Positions 41,418 through 49,873 of a stretch of DNA of 64,000 nucleotides are shown here, in pieces. The position numbers and the translations under genes are program-made. The stretch covers positions 1-64,000 of the forward strand of contig CALDGX010000006.1 of the NCBI GenBank assembly GCA_937941715.1, in the 5' to 3' direction. The notes below the pieces were generated by a model. That model worked only from the letters and a program-made list of their open reading frames with translations. It did not search any database and was not told the DNA's origin. Every line of letters begins with the position of its first letter. The first letter of the stretch is position 1. Origin of the DNA: an uncultured Chloracidobacterium sp. (lineage in GTDB: Bacteria; Acidobacteriota; Blastocatellia; Pyrinomonadales; Pyrinomonadaceae).

Positions 41418-42909
41418 ATAACCGCCGGCCTGAAAGGGCCCATTTGCTTTTAGAGTTTTGCGGAGCTGCGGTCGAGGCGGCGGCTGAACCACCCGCCTGA
41501 TATGACAGAGCGGCCGCAATCACGGCGAGGTCGGTGTCGGACTCGGTGATCTCGGGCGGCTTGTGGCGTTCGTTAAATCGCGGGATGAATCCCGTATCGA
41601 GCTTGCCGTCGATAAACTCCTGGTCCTCCATCAACGCCCGAAAGAAGGTAAGTGTGGTCTTGATCCCGCCGACCTCATACTCCATTAACGCCCGCCGCAT
41701 ACGGTCGATCGCCTCGTGGCGGGTCCGCGCATGTACCGCCAGTTTTGAGATCATGGGATCGTAGTAGATCGAAACGTCAGCCCCCTCATAAACGCCTCCG
41801 TCATCGCGAACGCCCGGGCCGTGAGGGAGCCTGAGACGTGTAATGCGTCCCGGCGACGGCATGAAGTTGGTGTCAGGATCCTCGGCATAAACGCGGCATT
41901 CGATCGCGTGGCCATTGATCCTGACGTCATTTTGGGTAAATGACAGCTTTTCGCCCCAGGCGACATTGATCTGCTCGCGGACGAGATCAAATCCCGTGAT
42001 CAACTCGGTCACCGGGTGCTCGACCTGCAGGCGGGTATTCATCTCAAGGAAATAGAACGACTTGTCGACGTCAGAAACGAGAAACTCGACCGTTCCGGCT
42101 CCCACATAATTAACGGCCTTTGCGACCTTGACCGCACATTCGCCCATCGCCTTGCGAAGTTCGGCCGAATTTATGGGTGACGGGGCCTCTTCGACGACTT
42201 TCTGATGGCGACGCTGGATCGAGCATTCACGTTCGGCAAGGTAAACATGATTCCCGTGTGTGTCGGAAAACACCTGGATCTCGATATGCCTTGGGCGAAC
42301 AACGGCCTTTTCGACATAGACGGCATCATCACCGAATCCGGCAAGGGCCTCGGACTGAGCGCCCTCGAGAGCGGATTTGAGTTCGGATTCGTCAAATACG
42401 AGGCGCATGCCTTTGCCGCCGCCGCCGGCAGACGCTTTCAGCATCACCGGATATCCGATCTCGATCGCGGTCGCCTTGGCCTCGTCAAACGACTTCAACG
42501 GCTCGGTGGTGCCCGGTACGATCGGCACGCCGGCCTCGATCGCGATCTTTCGGGCCGACATTTTTCCGCCGAGGCCTTCCATTGCCTCGGGCGGCGGGCC
42601 AATAAATGTGATACCCGCCTTTGTTACCTCGCGGACGAATTCGGCATTTTCCGACAGGAAGCCGTATCCGGGGTGGATCGCCTCAGCCCCGGAACGCTTG
42701 GCGACATCAATTATCTTGTCATAGCGCAGATAGCTCTGAGCTGATGCCGGCGGTCCTATATTGTAGGCTTCATCGGCCATTCGCACGTGGAGTGCTTGTT
42801 TGTCGGCGTCAGAATAGACCGCGACGGTCGCGATCTTCATTTCCCGACAAGCCCGTATTACGCGGCAGGCGATCTCGCCCCTGTTTGCTATTAAGATCTT
42901 TTTGAACAT
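41416..42909 (-). CDS. accC: Acetyl-CoA carboxylase biotin carboxylase subunit
   Basis: AccC carboxylates biotin on AccB with ATP and bicarbonate. The 497-residue protein has the ATP-grasp pattern: 'ILIANRGEIACRVIRACRE', 'IHPGYGFLSENAEF', 'KASAGGGGKGMRLV' (Gly-rich loop), 'ECSIQRRHQKVVEEAPS', 'FYFLEMNTRLQVEHPVTE' and 'GHAIECRVYAEDP'. It is about 45 residues longer than usual at the C-terminus ('GGSAAASTAAPQNSKSKW'), a low-complexity tail. Its ATG overlaps the TAA of the upstream gene (TAATG). accB is not adjacent. Confidence 0.97.
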   Translation of the reverse strand: MFKKILIANRGEIACRVIRACREMKIATVAVYSDADKQALHVRMADEAYNIGPPASAQSYLRYDKIIDVAKRSGAEAIHPGYGFLSENAEFVREVTKAGITFIGPPPEAMEGLGGKMSARKIAIEAGVPIVPGTTEPLKSFDEAKATAIEIGYPVMLKASAGGGGKGMRLVFDESELKSALEGAQSEALAGFGDDAVYVEKAVVRPRHIEIQVFSDTHGNHVYLAERECSIQRRHQKVVEEAPSPINSAELRKAMGECAVKVAKAVNYVGAGTVEFLVSDVDKSFYFLEMNTRLQVEHPVTELITGFDLVREQINVAWGEKLSFTQNDVRINGHAIECRVYAEDPDTNFMPSPGRITRLRLPHGPGVRDDGGVYEGADVSIYYDPMISKLAVHARTRHEAIDRMRRALMEYEVGGIKTTLTFFRALMEDQEFIDGKLDTGFIPRFNERHKPPEITESDTDLAVIAAALSYQAGGSAAASTAAPQNSKSKWALSGRRL

Positions 42910-43196
42910 TATTCGATCACTGAATTGCCCTGATTTCTTGGGTCGTACCTGACCGCGACCTTGGCTCCGGGAGCATACCTCACCGGGTCATTTTGCTGTT
43001 TGCGGGTCAGTATCGCCGAGGATTCGAAGTCCACTCCGTTCAACGTGTATGAATACATCGCTACTTCAGCCCCGTCGGGATCTAAATACGTGTCGATTAT
43101 GACGCCATCCGTGATGCGTCCCGTCGCCAGGAGCTTCTGACGCCATTCATCGGGATCGAGCGGCCTTTTTCTTAGAACCTTGTCGAGAAAGCCCAT
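42909..43196 (-). CDS. DUF3592-like small protein
   Basis: The 95-residue protein has no clear signal or transmembrane helix. 'ATGRITDGVIIDTYLDPDG', 'VAMYSYTLNGVDFESSAIL' and 'PGAKVAVRYDPRNQGNSVIE' match the DUF3592 pattern of a small beta domain. Function unknown. It lies in an operon with accC downstream (one-base overlap) and the 43199 gene upstream (two-base gap). Confidence 0.75.
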   Translation of the reverse strand: MGFLDKVLRKRPLDPDEWRQKLLATGRITDGVIIDTYLDPDGAEVAMYSYTLNGVDFESSAILTRKQQNDPVRYAPGAKVAVRYDPRNQGNSVIE

Positions 43197-43198
43197 TT

Positions 43199-43627
43199 CT
43201 AGTCCATTTCCAACGGCGGCTTACCGTACTTGGCTCGAAGTTTGTTGATCGCCGACAAAACCGCCGGGCGCTGGATGATCCGTGCTTCGATCGGCCGTTT
43301 TCCGGGTATGTCGAGCATAATCAGTCCGAGCAAAATGGTCAAAATACCTTGTCCCGGAACGCCCGGCAGTGACAGCACTATCCCCAAAAGGATCAGGAAA
43401 ACGCCCAGAATGTTCTTTAATATTACCGCTCCCCAGCGTACGAGCCACGGACTGTCCGGCAGGAAATCGCGCTCATAATGGGCGGCAAAATAATGCGGCG
43501 GGATCTTGACCATTACGATCGCGATCGCCGCAAAACTGACAGAAAGCGACACGAGGAAAAGCGTAACGCCGAGTAAGACGTTGCCAACCGTCATCGAACC
43601 CCAGAAACTGCTTATCCACTCGGTCAT
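43199..43627 (-). CDS. Small PGPGW-type membrane protein
   Basis: The 142-residue protein has three hydrophobic helices (about 10-37, 55-75 and 78-98). The turn 'LSLPGVPGQGILTILLGL' is the hallmark of the PGPGW-type transmembrane family. The C-terminal 40 residues are soluble and end 'KYGKPPLEMD'. Function unknown. It overlaps the upstream CDP-alcohol phosphatidyltransferase gene by four bases. Confidence 0.8.
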   Translation of the reverse strand: MTEWISSFWGSMTVGNVLLGVTLFLVSLSVSFAAIAIVMVKIPPHYFAAHYERDFLPDSPWLVRWGAVILKNILGVFLILLGIVLSLPGVPGQGILTILLGLIMLDIPGKRPIEARIIQRPAVLSAINKLRAKYGKPPLEMD

Positions 43628-44268
43628 TTAGCCTCCGGCGGTCCCTCGAGTTTGCGAAACTCGGTCCAGATAAAGTACATACGATGGATCAGCGTCCAGA
43701 CCGATCCCACCGCCAGGACCCACAGCACCTGAGGCATCCGATTTGCAAAGTAGCTGGTCGATTCCCAATTCCAGGTCGAGAGCGAGCCGATGATAAACAA
43801 TACGACGCGTTCCGGACGCTGCAGGAAGCCGACGTTTGCTTTTACGCCGAGTCCTTCGCTGCGGGCGGTCGTGTAACTGACCATAACCGACGCCATTAAC
43901 CCGACACCGCCGAGAAATACGTTCAAAAGGGAATGCTGAGGTGAATTGCCGGCGTAGAATATCATTATTCCGACAAAAACGACCATATCGGAAAGCCGGT
44001 CGAGCGATGAGTCGAGAAAACTGCCGAACTTGGTCACGCGGCCCGACAGGCGGGCGACGTTCCCGTCGAGCATGTCAAAGAGATTGGCGACGATAAGCAC
44101 GATGCCCGCCCAAAAGAATTCACCGAGCCCGAACAGCACGCCGCAGCCGATATTGATCGTAACTCCGATGGTGGTCAGGATATTTGGTGAAATACCGGCA
44201 GACGCAAGCCCGCGGACCATCGCGTTGATGATCCGCATTGCTCCTCGTCCTATTCCGGCTCCCAGCAT
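43624..44268 (-). CDS. CDP-alcohol phosphatidyltransferase family protein
   Basis: The 214-residue membrane enzyme has the signature D-x2-D-G-x2-A-R-x8-G-x3-D-x3-D: 'NLFDMLDGNVARLSGRVTKF', then 'GSFLDSSLDRLSD'. About five to six transmembrane helices. It transfers a phosphatidyl group from CDP-diacylglycerol to an alcohol; PgsA-, phosphatidylinositol- or archaetidyl-type specificity cannot be decided. It follows greA by 21 bases on the same strand. Confidence 0.92.
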   Translation of the reverse strand: MLGAGIGRGAMRIINAMVRGLASAGISPNILTTIGVTINIGCGVLFGLGEFFWAGIVLIVANLFDMLDGNVARLSGRVTKFGSFLDSSLDRLSDMVVFVGIMIFYAGNSPQHSLLNVFLGGVGLMASVMVSYTTARSEGLGVKANVGFLQRPERVVLFIIGSLSTWNWESTSYFANRMPQVLWVLAVGSVWTLIHRMYFIWTEFRKLEGPPEAK

Positions 44269-44289
44269 ATGGCTTTCCGTGTTTTCGGC

Positions 44290-44760
44290 TTATTTTTCCT
44301 GGTCGTGGATCGTCGTCAGACGGCTGATCTCAAAGTTGCGCCAGCCGGTGGGCGTTTTGACCTTGATCTCGTCGCCCTCTTCTTTTCCCATCAGTGCCTG
44401 GCCGATCGGCGAAACGGTCGAGATCAGGCCATTTTCCGGAGCGCTCTCTTCCGAAGTGACAAGCCGGTAAGTCACCTTTTCTTCCCTTTCAAGATCAAAG
44501 AGGACGACGGTCGAACCGTACGCGATCCTGTCACGCGGGATCTTGGAAACATCGATCGAATCAACTTCCATCAATCGCTGCTGCAGCAAACTGATCCGGG
44601 CCTGAACCATCGATTGACGTTCCTTTGCCGCTTTGTATTCGGCGTTTTCGCTCAGATCGCCAAATTCGCGTGCGTGCTGTATTACCTTCGGCAGCTTAAA
44701 GTGCAGTTCACGTTCCAAAACGGCCAATTCCGCCTGCAGTTTCTTCTTGATCTCTTCCAT
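44290..44760 (-). CDS. greA: Transcription elongation factor GreA/GreB family
   Basis: Gre factors insert a coiled coil into the RNA polymerase secondary channel and promote cleavage of backtracked RNA. The 156-residue protein has the N-terminal coiled coil ('LQAELAVLERELHFKLPKV', 'ARISLLQQRLMEV') and the loop acidic residues in 'DLSENAEYKAAKERQ'. Then comes the C-terminal FKBP-like domain ('IAYGSTVVLFDLE', 'ISTVSPIGQALMGKEEGDEI'). GAGGT lies eight bases before the ATG. First gene of the run leading to accC. Confidence 0.95.
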   Translation of the reverse strand: MEEIKKKLQAELAVLERELHFKLPKVIQHAREFGDLSENAEYKAAKERQSMVQARISLLQQRLMEVDSIDVSKIPRDRIAYGSTVVLFDLEREEKVTYRLVTSEESAPENGLISTVSPIGQALMGKEEGDEIKVKTPTGWRNFEISRLTTIHDQEK

Positions 44761-44805
44761 CTATAATAACCTCAAAAATTCAATTAGACCGAACAACGGC
44801 CCGGC

Positions 44806-45891
44806 CTATAGGTCCGTTTCACGCGGGGCGGCGAACGAGATGCCGATGTCCCTTGCTGACCTGACGAGCTGCCCGTCGCCGGCGACGGTCTTGATGGCGG
44901 TACATGCCTCCGAAATGGGCACCGTTACTACCGTTCCGGCTTGAAGGGCGACCATCTTGCCGGTTTCGCCGCTGGCAAGTGCACGGACGGCACAGGCACC
45001 AAAATTCGTTCCAAGCATGCGGTCAAAGGCGTTTGGGCTACCGCCTCGCTGTAAATGCCCGAGAACCACGCAGCGGGATTCTTTGCCGGTGAGTTCCTGA
45101 ACCCGGCGGCGGACGTAATCACCGATCCCGCCAAGACGCAATTCGTGCGAATCGGAGTACATTTCGCCTTTGCCGACCTCTTTTGCTCCTTCGGCGACGA
45201 CGATATTTGTGAACCGGGACCCGCTTTTCTCGCGTTCGAGCACTTTTCGCACTACGGAATCAAACGAAAACGGTATCTCCGGGATGAGAATAATATCCGC
45301 ACTGCCCGCAAGCCCCGCATGAAGGGCGATCCACCCGGTATTTCGACCCATTACCTCGAGAACCATGACCCGGTCATGCGACGCCGCGGTCGTGTGCAAA
45401 CGGTCGAGGGCCTCGGTCGCGATGTCGATCGCGGTCATAAAACCGAAGGTGAGTTCGGTCGCCGCGAGATCGTTGTCGATCGTTTTCGGTACACCGATGA
45501 CAGGGAAACCGCGTTTATGAAATTGTTCGGCGATCGCAAGCGTACCTTCTCCACCGAGCACGATAAGTGCTTCGATCTCGAGAATATCAAGATTTGCAAG
45601 GGCCTCGCCTATGGGCAGTTCCGGAAAGACGGTCTTACCGTCGACCACCTTCATAAAACTCCCACGATTTCTGGTGCCGAGAATGGTGCCGCCGCGGGGA
45701 AGTATGCCGCTGACGCTTTTGGTGGTCAGGTTCATCGTTCGCGGCTCACCGAGAATGCCTTCAAAGCTATCCTCGATGCCGATGACCTTCATGCCATATT
45801 CGCCGACGGCCGTCCTTACAACTGCACGTATCACTGCGTTCAAACCCGGGGCATCGCCCCCGCCGGTCAAGATCCCAATCTGCTTGTACAT
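44806..45891 (-). CDS. pfkA: 6-phosphofructokinase
   Basis: PfkA phosphorylates fructose-6-phosphate. The 361-residue protein has 'TGGGDAPGLNAVIRAVV', 'VLGGEGTLAIAEQF', 'GVPKTIDNDLAATELTFGF' and 'VLEVMGRNTGWIALHAGLAG'. At the two positions that separate ATP- from PPi-users, it has Gly in GGEG (ATP-like) and Lys in PKTIDND. This Gly/Lys pair is found in the ATP-dependent group III enzymes of actinomycetes, so ATP is the likely donor. Start ATG at 45891; single gene, 46 bases upstream of greA. Confidence 0.95.
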   Translation of the reverse strand: MYKQIGILTGGGDAPGLNAVIRAVVRTAVGEYGMKVIGIEDSFEGILGEPRTMNLTTKSVSGILPRGGTILGTRNRGSFMKVVDGKTVFPELPIGEALANLDILEIEALIVLGGEGTLAIAEQFHKRGFPVIGVPKTIDNDLAATELTFGFMTAIDIATEALDRLHTTAASHDRVMVLEVMGRNTGWIALHAGLAGSADIILIPEIPFSFDSVVRKVLEREKSGSRFTNIVVAEGAKEVGKGEMYSDSHELRLGGIGDYVRRRVQELTGKESRCVVLGHLQRGGSPNAFDRMLGTNFGACAVRALASGETGKMVALQAGTVVTVPISEACTAIKTVAGDGQLVRSARDIGISFAAPRETDL

Positions 45892-45968
45892 AAAAAACTA
45901 GTTCCCAAAATAAACATTAAGTTTACTTCAGGAACTTATTATTTTGAAATTTGGGCCCCTCGATAAGG

Positions 45969-47603
45969 TTATGATCTCATAACCGCGGCTGATTCGGTCA
46001 GCTTTGCGGCCATTGACATTGACTCGATCGCCTTAAGGATCTGAGGATCCGTTTCGAGCAGCACCTGCACGCCGGCCTCGGTCGAGTAATTAGCTGTCGC
46101 TAATTCTTCTCGTATCCGTGTGCGGCAATATTCGATCTGGCTATTCAGATTCTCCACGGTCAACCCGTTTTCCTTGTCGCCGGCGGCAAACGCCTTAAAG
46201 GCATCGAGCAGCCGTTCATTCACAGCAAACTCGCCGGCCGCGACCGTTGCCTTAAAACTCTGTTTGTCAGTTCGAAAAGATTCCAGCCCGCTGATCTTTC
46301 CGGCGACCAGTTGACGTACGAAATAAAAACTCGCTTCGTTGATCCTTGCCTTAAGCGGGTTGCCGGTTGAAGCCGCGACCCTTACGTCGGGTTCGATGCC
46401 GCGTCCGCCGAACAGCACACGTCCGTCAGGCATATTTACCGGACTGCCGGCAGGTTTCGGGGCAACGTTCGAAGGGTCCTGGTCGGCACTGTCGGCAAGA
46501 TGAGTGTAATAATCGTAGATCGACCCGCTCGAATAGTCGCGTTGCAGCGACCGTCCGAACGGCGTGTAATAGCGAGCGGTCGTCAGCGTCAGTCCCGTTC
46601 CGAACGGCAGGCGGAACACCCGCTGAACGAGGCCCTTGCCAAAACTATCGCTGCCGATGACCAGTCCGCGGCCATAATCCTGGACCGCTCCCGCGACGAT
46701 CTCGGCAGCCGAGGCTGAGCCGCCATTTATCATTACGACCAGCGGCAGGGTCTCATAGCCGACGTCATAGGTCTTAAGTTCGCGTGACGACGCACCGCGG
46801 GCGGCCTTGACCGACACTACCGTCTTACCGGCCGGCACAAACTTGCTGACAACCTGTACCGCCTGTTCGAGAATGCCTCCCGGATTTCCGCGAAGATCGA
46901 GGATAAGGCCTTTCATGCCCTGCTTTTTCAGTTCGGCGATCGACTGCTTTAACTCGTCAGCCGTGGTCTCCTGAAATCCGCCGGTCAGTCCGACGTACCC
47001 GACTGATTCGGGCAGCATAAAGTAGTTCCTGATCGACGGGAGCGGCACGCCGCCGCGAACGATCTCAAGATCGATCGGCGATGCGGAGGTTGCCCGTTCG
47101 ATCCGGATCTTGACCGGTGTACCTTTTTCGCCGCGTACATTGCGGGAAACTTCGCTGCTGGTCCATTCCTTTGCGTCCTTGCCCTCAACGCTGACAAACC
47201 GATCGCCGTACCGTAAACCCGCTTTTTCCGCCGGCGTACCCGGGACAACCGACTGGACGTAAACGCCGTCGCGATGCTGAAGGATCGACACGCCGATACC
47301 GTAGAATTGCGACGCCTGTTCTTCGCCGAGCTTTCGAAATTCCTCACGGGTAAAGAACGAGGAGTGCGGATCGAGCGTCCAGAGCATACCCTGCATTGCC
47401 GAGTCGGATATTTTGTCACCGTCGACCTTGCCGGCAAAGTTCGAATTTACGAGGTCAAACGCTTCGGCGTACTCGGATTTGATCCGTTCGGGAGTGACGG
47501 CCGAATTGGCCGATGTCAGCGAAGGCATTCGCCCGAGTAAGCCGCCGAAGACCGCTCCGACGACGATCAAGAGCACTGCTATAAAAGGAAATTTCTTATT
47601 CAT
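45969..47603 (-). CDS. S41-family C-terminal processing protease
   Basis: The 544-residue tail-specific protease has an N-terminal membrane anchor (about 8-25), a PDZ domain (95-185, 'FYGIGVSILQHRDGVYVQSV', 'AGLRYGDRFVSVEG') and the S41 core. The catalytic Ser is in 'NGGSASAAEIVAGAVQDYG' (about S298) and Lys in 'DSFGKGLVQ' (K323). 'LILDLRGNPGGILEQAV' supports the family. A 110-residue C-terminal extension follows. Such proteases trim envelope proteins. It is divergent from the glycosyltransferase gene across 122 bases. Confidence 0.94.
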   Translation of the reverse strand: MNKKFPFIAVLLIVVGAVFGGLLGRMPSLTSANSAVTPERIKSEYAEAFDLVNSNFAGKVDGDKISDSAMQGMLWTLDPHSSFFTREEFRKLGEEQASQFYGIGVSILQHRDGVYVQSVVPGTPAEKAGLRYGDRFVSVEGKDAKEWTSSEVSRNVRGEKGTPVKIRIERATSASPIDLEIVRGGVPLPSIRNYFMLPESVGYVGLTGGFQETTADELKQSIAELKKQGMKGLILDLRGNPGGILEQAVQVVSKFVPAGKTVVSVKAARGASSRELKTYDVGYETLPLVVMINGGSASAAEIVAGAVQDYGRGLVIGSDSFGKGLVQRVFRLPFGTGLTLTTARYYTPFGRSLQRDYSSGSIYDYYTHLADSADQDPSNVAPKPAGSPVNMPDGRVLFGGRGIEPDVRVAASTGNPLKARINEASFYFVRQLVAGKISGLESFRTDKQSFKATVAAGEFAVNERLLDAFKAFAAGDKENGLTVENLNSQIEYCRTRIREELATANYSTEAGVQVLLETDPQILKAIESMSMAAKLTESAAVMRS

Positions 47604-47725
47604 TATCCCGCAATCGCAAAAACGACATTATACCACAGCGTGAATTCGGAAATTCGGGCACTAACGTGTCCGAACGCCGAATTTACATTTAACTGTCGAC
47701 CAACTAACATAAAGTCTTTATTACG

Positions 47726-48478
47726 ATGAAGCCAGACGTCTCCATAGTTGTACCCGCATTCGACGAGCAGGATCGGCTCGGAGCCTCGATCGAGCAAATT
47801 CTTGACTATCTTGGCGCGCACGAAAAGACTACCGGCAAGCGGGCCGAGTTGATCGTTGTGGACGACGGTTCAGCGGATAAGACCTCGGAGGTCGCTTCGG
47901 TGTCGGCTGAGAAATTTCCATCGGTTCCGACAAAAGTTGTTCGGTATGAAGTGAATCGAGGGAAAGGATTTGCCGTCAAGACCGGCCTGCTTGCCGCGGC
48001 CGCCGATATCGCATTGTTCAGCGACGCCGACCTTTCGACGCCCATCGAAGAAATGGAAAAGCTCGTCGAGCCGATCAGGGCCGGTAAATATGACGTGACT
48101 TTTGGCTCGCGGGCCATCGACCGCAGCCTTATCGGAACTCATCAGCCGTGGCGACGCGAACAGGGCGGCCGGGTGATGAATCTGATCATCAAGACGATGT
48201 CCGGGCTGAAGTTCCACGATACGCAATGCGGTTTCAAGGCGTTCAATATGCTCAAATTCCGCCCGCTGCTGAACGTGATGACGATCGACCGATTCGGTTT
48301 TGATGTTGAGTTTTTGTTCGTTGCCCATTACCACGGATTACGTATGGCCGAAATCCCGGTCCGGTGGAATGATGTCGCCGGGTCAAAGGTCAATGTTTTT
48401 CGTGATACACGGCGCATGTTCAGCGAGCTTAACCAGATCCGAAAAAATTCTCGAAGTGGAGCTTACGACCTGAAATGA
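47726..48478 (+). CDS. Family 2 glycosyltransferase (polyprenyl-phosphate glucosyl-type)
   Basis: The 250-residue GT2 enzyme has 'VSIVVPAFDEQDRLGASI', 'LIVVDDGSADKTSEVA' and the DXD motif in 'ALFSDADLSTPIEEMEKL'. 'RVMNLIIKTMSGLKFHDTQC' and 'GFKAF' are typical of dolichyl/undecaprenyl-phosphate sugar transferases. No transmembrane helix is present, so it would act at the inner face of the membrane, making a lipid-linked sugar for glycan or protein modification. Its last four bases overlap pdxJ (ATGA). Confidence 0.92.
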   Translation: MKPDVSIVVPAFDEQDRLGASIEQILDYLGAHEKTTGKRAELIVVDDGSADKTSEVASVSAEKFPSVPTKVVRYEVNRGKGFAVKTGLLAAAADIALFSDADLSTPIEEMEKLVEPIRAGKYDVTFGSRAIDRSLIGTHQPWRREQGGRVMNLIIKTMSGLKFHDTQCGFKAFNMLKFRPLLNVMTIDRFGFDVEFLFVAHYHGLRMAEIPVRWNDVAGSKVNVFRDTRRMFSELNQIRKNSRSGAYDLK

Positions 48479-49239
48479 CGCCAAAGCTAAATGTAAATAT
48501 CGACCACGTAGCGACGATCCGCGAGGCACGCAAGACTATCGAGCCAAGTATCATTACGGCTGCCGTTATCTGTGAACAAGCTGGTGCCAACGGCATTACG
48601 GTACACCTCCGAGGGGACCGTCGCCACATTCAGGATCGCGACATTGAGCTCTTGCGCGATGTAGTCACAACTTATCTGAACGTGGAAATGACCTCGTCCG
48701 ATGAGATGGTCAGAATAGCCCTCGATACCAAACCTGACGCCGTCTCGCTGGTACCCGAAAATCCGAATGAGATCACGACGGAAGGTGGCCTGGACGTGAT
48801 CGGTAATTTCGAAGTTATCCGCAACGCAATTTCCGATCTGAGAGCAGCAGGAATATTTGTCAGTATATTTGTTGACCCGGTGCCTGATCAGATCGAGGCC
48901 GCCCATCGTGCGGGTGCCCAACAGGTCGAATTATGTACGGCTGAGTTCGCCGAATTAACATTGAGTGCCAGGGCCGCTCATGGCGAAGGTCAGCGTCGTG
49001 CGTCGACCGAGATCGAGAGGATCCGGCAAGCGGCGGAAATGGCCGAAGATCTCGGGCTCATAGTTGCGGCCGGGCACGGCCTGACATATCGAAACATCGG
49101 GCCGCTTGCCGCGATCCCGCAGATCTCCGAATTCAATATTGGGCATAACATCATTTCGCGGGCGGTTTTTGTCGGGCTCGGTCAGGCTGTCAGGGAAATG
49201 ATCGAGGCGATTCGCCTGGGTGCCGGGTTGCAAGCGTGA
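48475..49239 (+). CDS. pdxJ: Pyridoxine 5'-phosphate synthase
   Basis: PdxJ condenses 3-amino-2-oxopropyl phosphate with 1-deoxyxylulose-5-phosphate to form pyridoxine phosphate. The 254-residue TIM barrel has 'LNVNIDHVATIREARKTIEP', 'ANGITVHLRGDRRHIQDRD' (active-site His and Arg), 'VSLVPENPNEITTEGGLDV' and 'VAAGHGLTYRNI'. The length is the family norm. It is in a coupled run with the glycosyltransferase (four-base overlap) and with the uracil-DNA glycosylase (four-base GTGA overlap). No pdxA in the window. Confidence 0.97.
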   Translation: MTPKLNVNIDHVATIREARKTIEPSIITAAVICEQAGANGITVHLRGDRRHIQDRDIELLRDVVTTYLNVEMTSSDEMVRIALDTKPDAVSLVPENPNEITTEGGLDVIGNFEVIRNAISDLRAAGIFVSIFVDPVPDQIEAAHRAGAQQVELCTAEFAELTLSARAAHGEGQRRASTEIERIRQAAEMAEDLGLIVAAGHGLTYRNIGPLAAIPQISEFNIGHNIISRAVFVGLGQAVREMIEAIRLGAGLQA

Positions 49240-49871
49240 CAGGATCGCTCGCGGAAAGGTTTGATCAGCTGTGCTCTGAGGCCCGCGAGTGCCGCGTGTG
49301 TCCGGCATTGGCCGACAAGAATGCTGTGCTCAGCCGGTTGAACGGTTCGCTGACGCCGAAGGTCTTTTTTGTTGCCGAGGCACCGGGACGTCAGGGAGCC
49401 GACCGGACGCGAAGGCCGTTTTATGGGGACAAGTCCGGCGAGAATCTCCAGATCCTGCTCGATTCGGTGGGGCTGAGCCGTGAGGACATCTTCATCACAA
49501 ATTCGGTAATGTGCAGTCCGCGATCGGCAACCGACGCAAATCGCAAGCCGACGGCTGCTGAGATAAGAAACTGCTCCGGATATCTTCGCCGTCAGATCGA
49601 ACTGATCGCCCCTCCCGTCGTTGCCACGCTCGGCAGTGTCGCCCTCAATGCCGTTAAGGCTTTGGAGGACCACGTGCTGACGCTAAAGGATCACGCCGGA
49701 ACGATCAACAACTGGAATGGCCGCGTTCTCGTGCCGCTTTATCACCCGAGCCCGCAGGTCGTGGCCATGCAGAGGGGATTGAGTCTGCAGCTTGAGAATT
49801 TTCGCTCGATCGGCATGGTCGTCAACGAAATTGCCGGGGATTGCGACGAGTCAGTTACCGGGCAGCGATAA
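49236..49871 (+). CDS. Fe-S uracil-DNA glycosylase (family 4/5-like)
   Basis: The enzyme removes uracil from DNA in base excision repair. The 211-residue protein has four cysteines in the spacing of the 4Fe-4S site of family 4/5 enzymes (C19, C22, C93, C113). Motif A is unusual: 'VAEAPGRQGADRTRRPFYGD' keeps the EAPG of family 4 but continues with 'ADRTRRPFYGDKSG', which is closer to the 'GNRTGRxFTGD' layout of family 5. Motif B is 'YHPSPQVV'. Specificity between the two families is open. Start GTG at 49236, overlapping pdxJ by four bases. Confidence 0.9.
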   Translation: MTGSLAERFDQLCSEARECRVCPALADKNAVLSRLNGSLTPKVFFVAEAPGRQGADRTRRPFYGDKSGENLQILLDSVGLSREDIFITNSVMCSPRSATDANRKPTAAEIRNCSGYLRRQIELIAPPVVATLGSVALNAVKALEDHVLTLKDHAGTINNWNGRVLVPLYHPSPQVVAMQRGLSLQLENFRSIGMVVNEIAGDCDESVTGQR

Positions 49872-49873
49872 TT

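Noticed and set aside
42909..44760. Whole accC-to-greA run as one functional system.
   Set aside because: The genes are closely packed, but the products (carboxylase, lipid synthesis, transcription factor) have no common role beyond being co-directional housekeeping genes.
44269..44766. A 165-codon plus-strand ORF antisense to greA.
   Set aside because: The minus-strand frame is a clear GreA; the plus-strand frame is a shadow.
48487..48921. A 144-codon minus-strand ORF over pdxJ.
   Set aside because: pdxJ is complete and conserved on the plus strand; the antisense frame has no family features.
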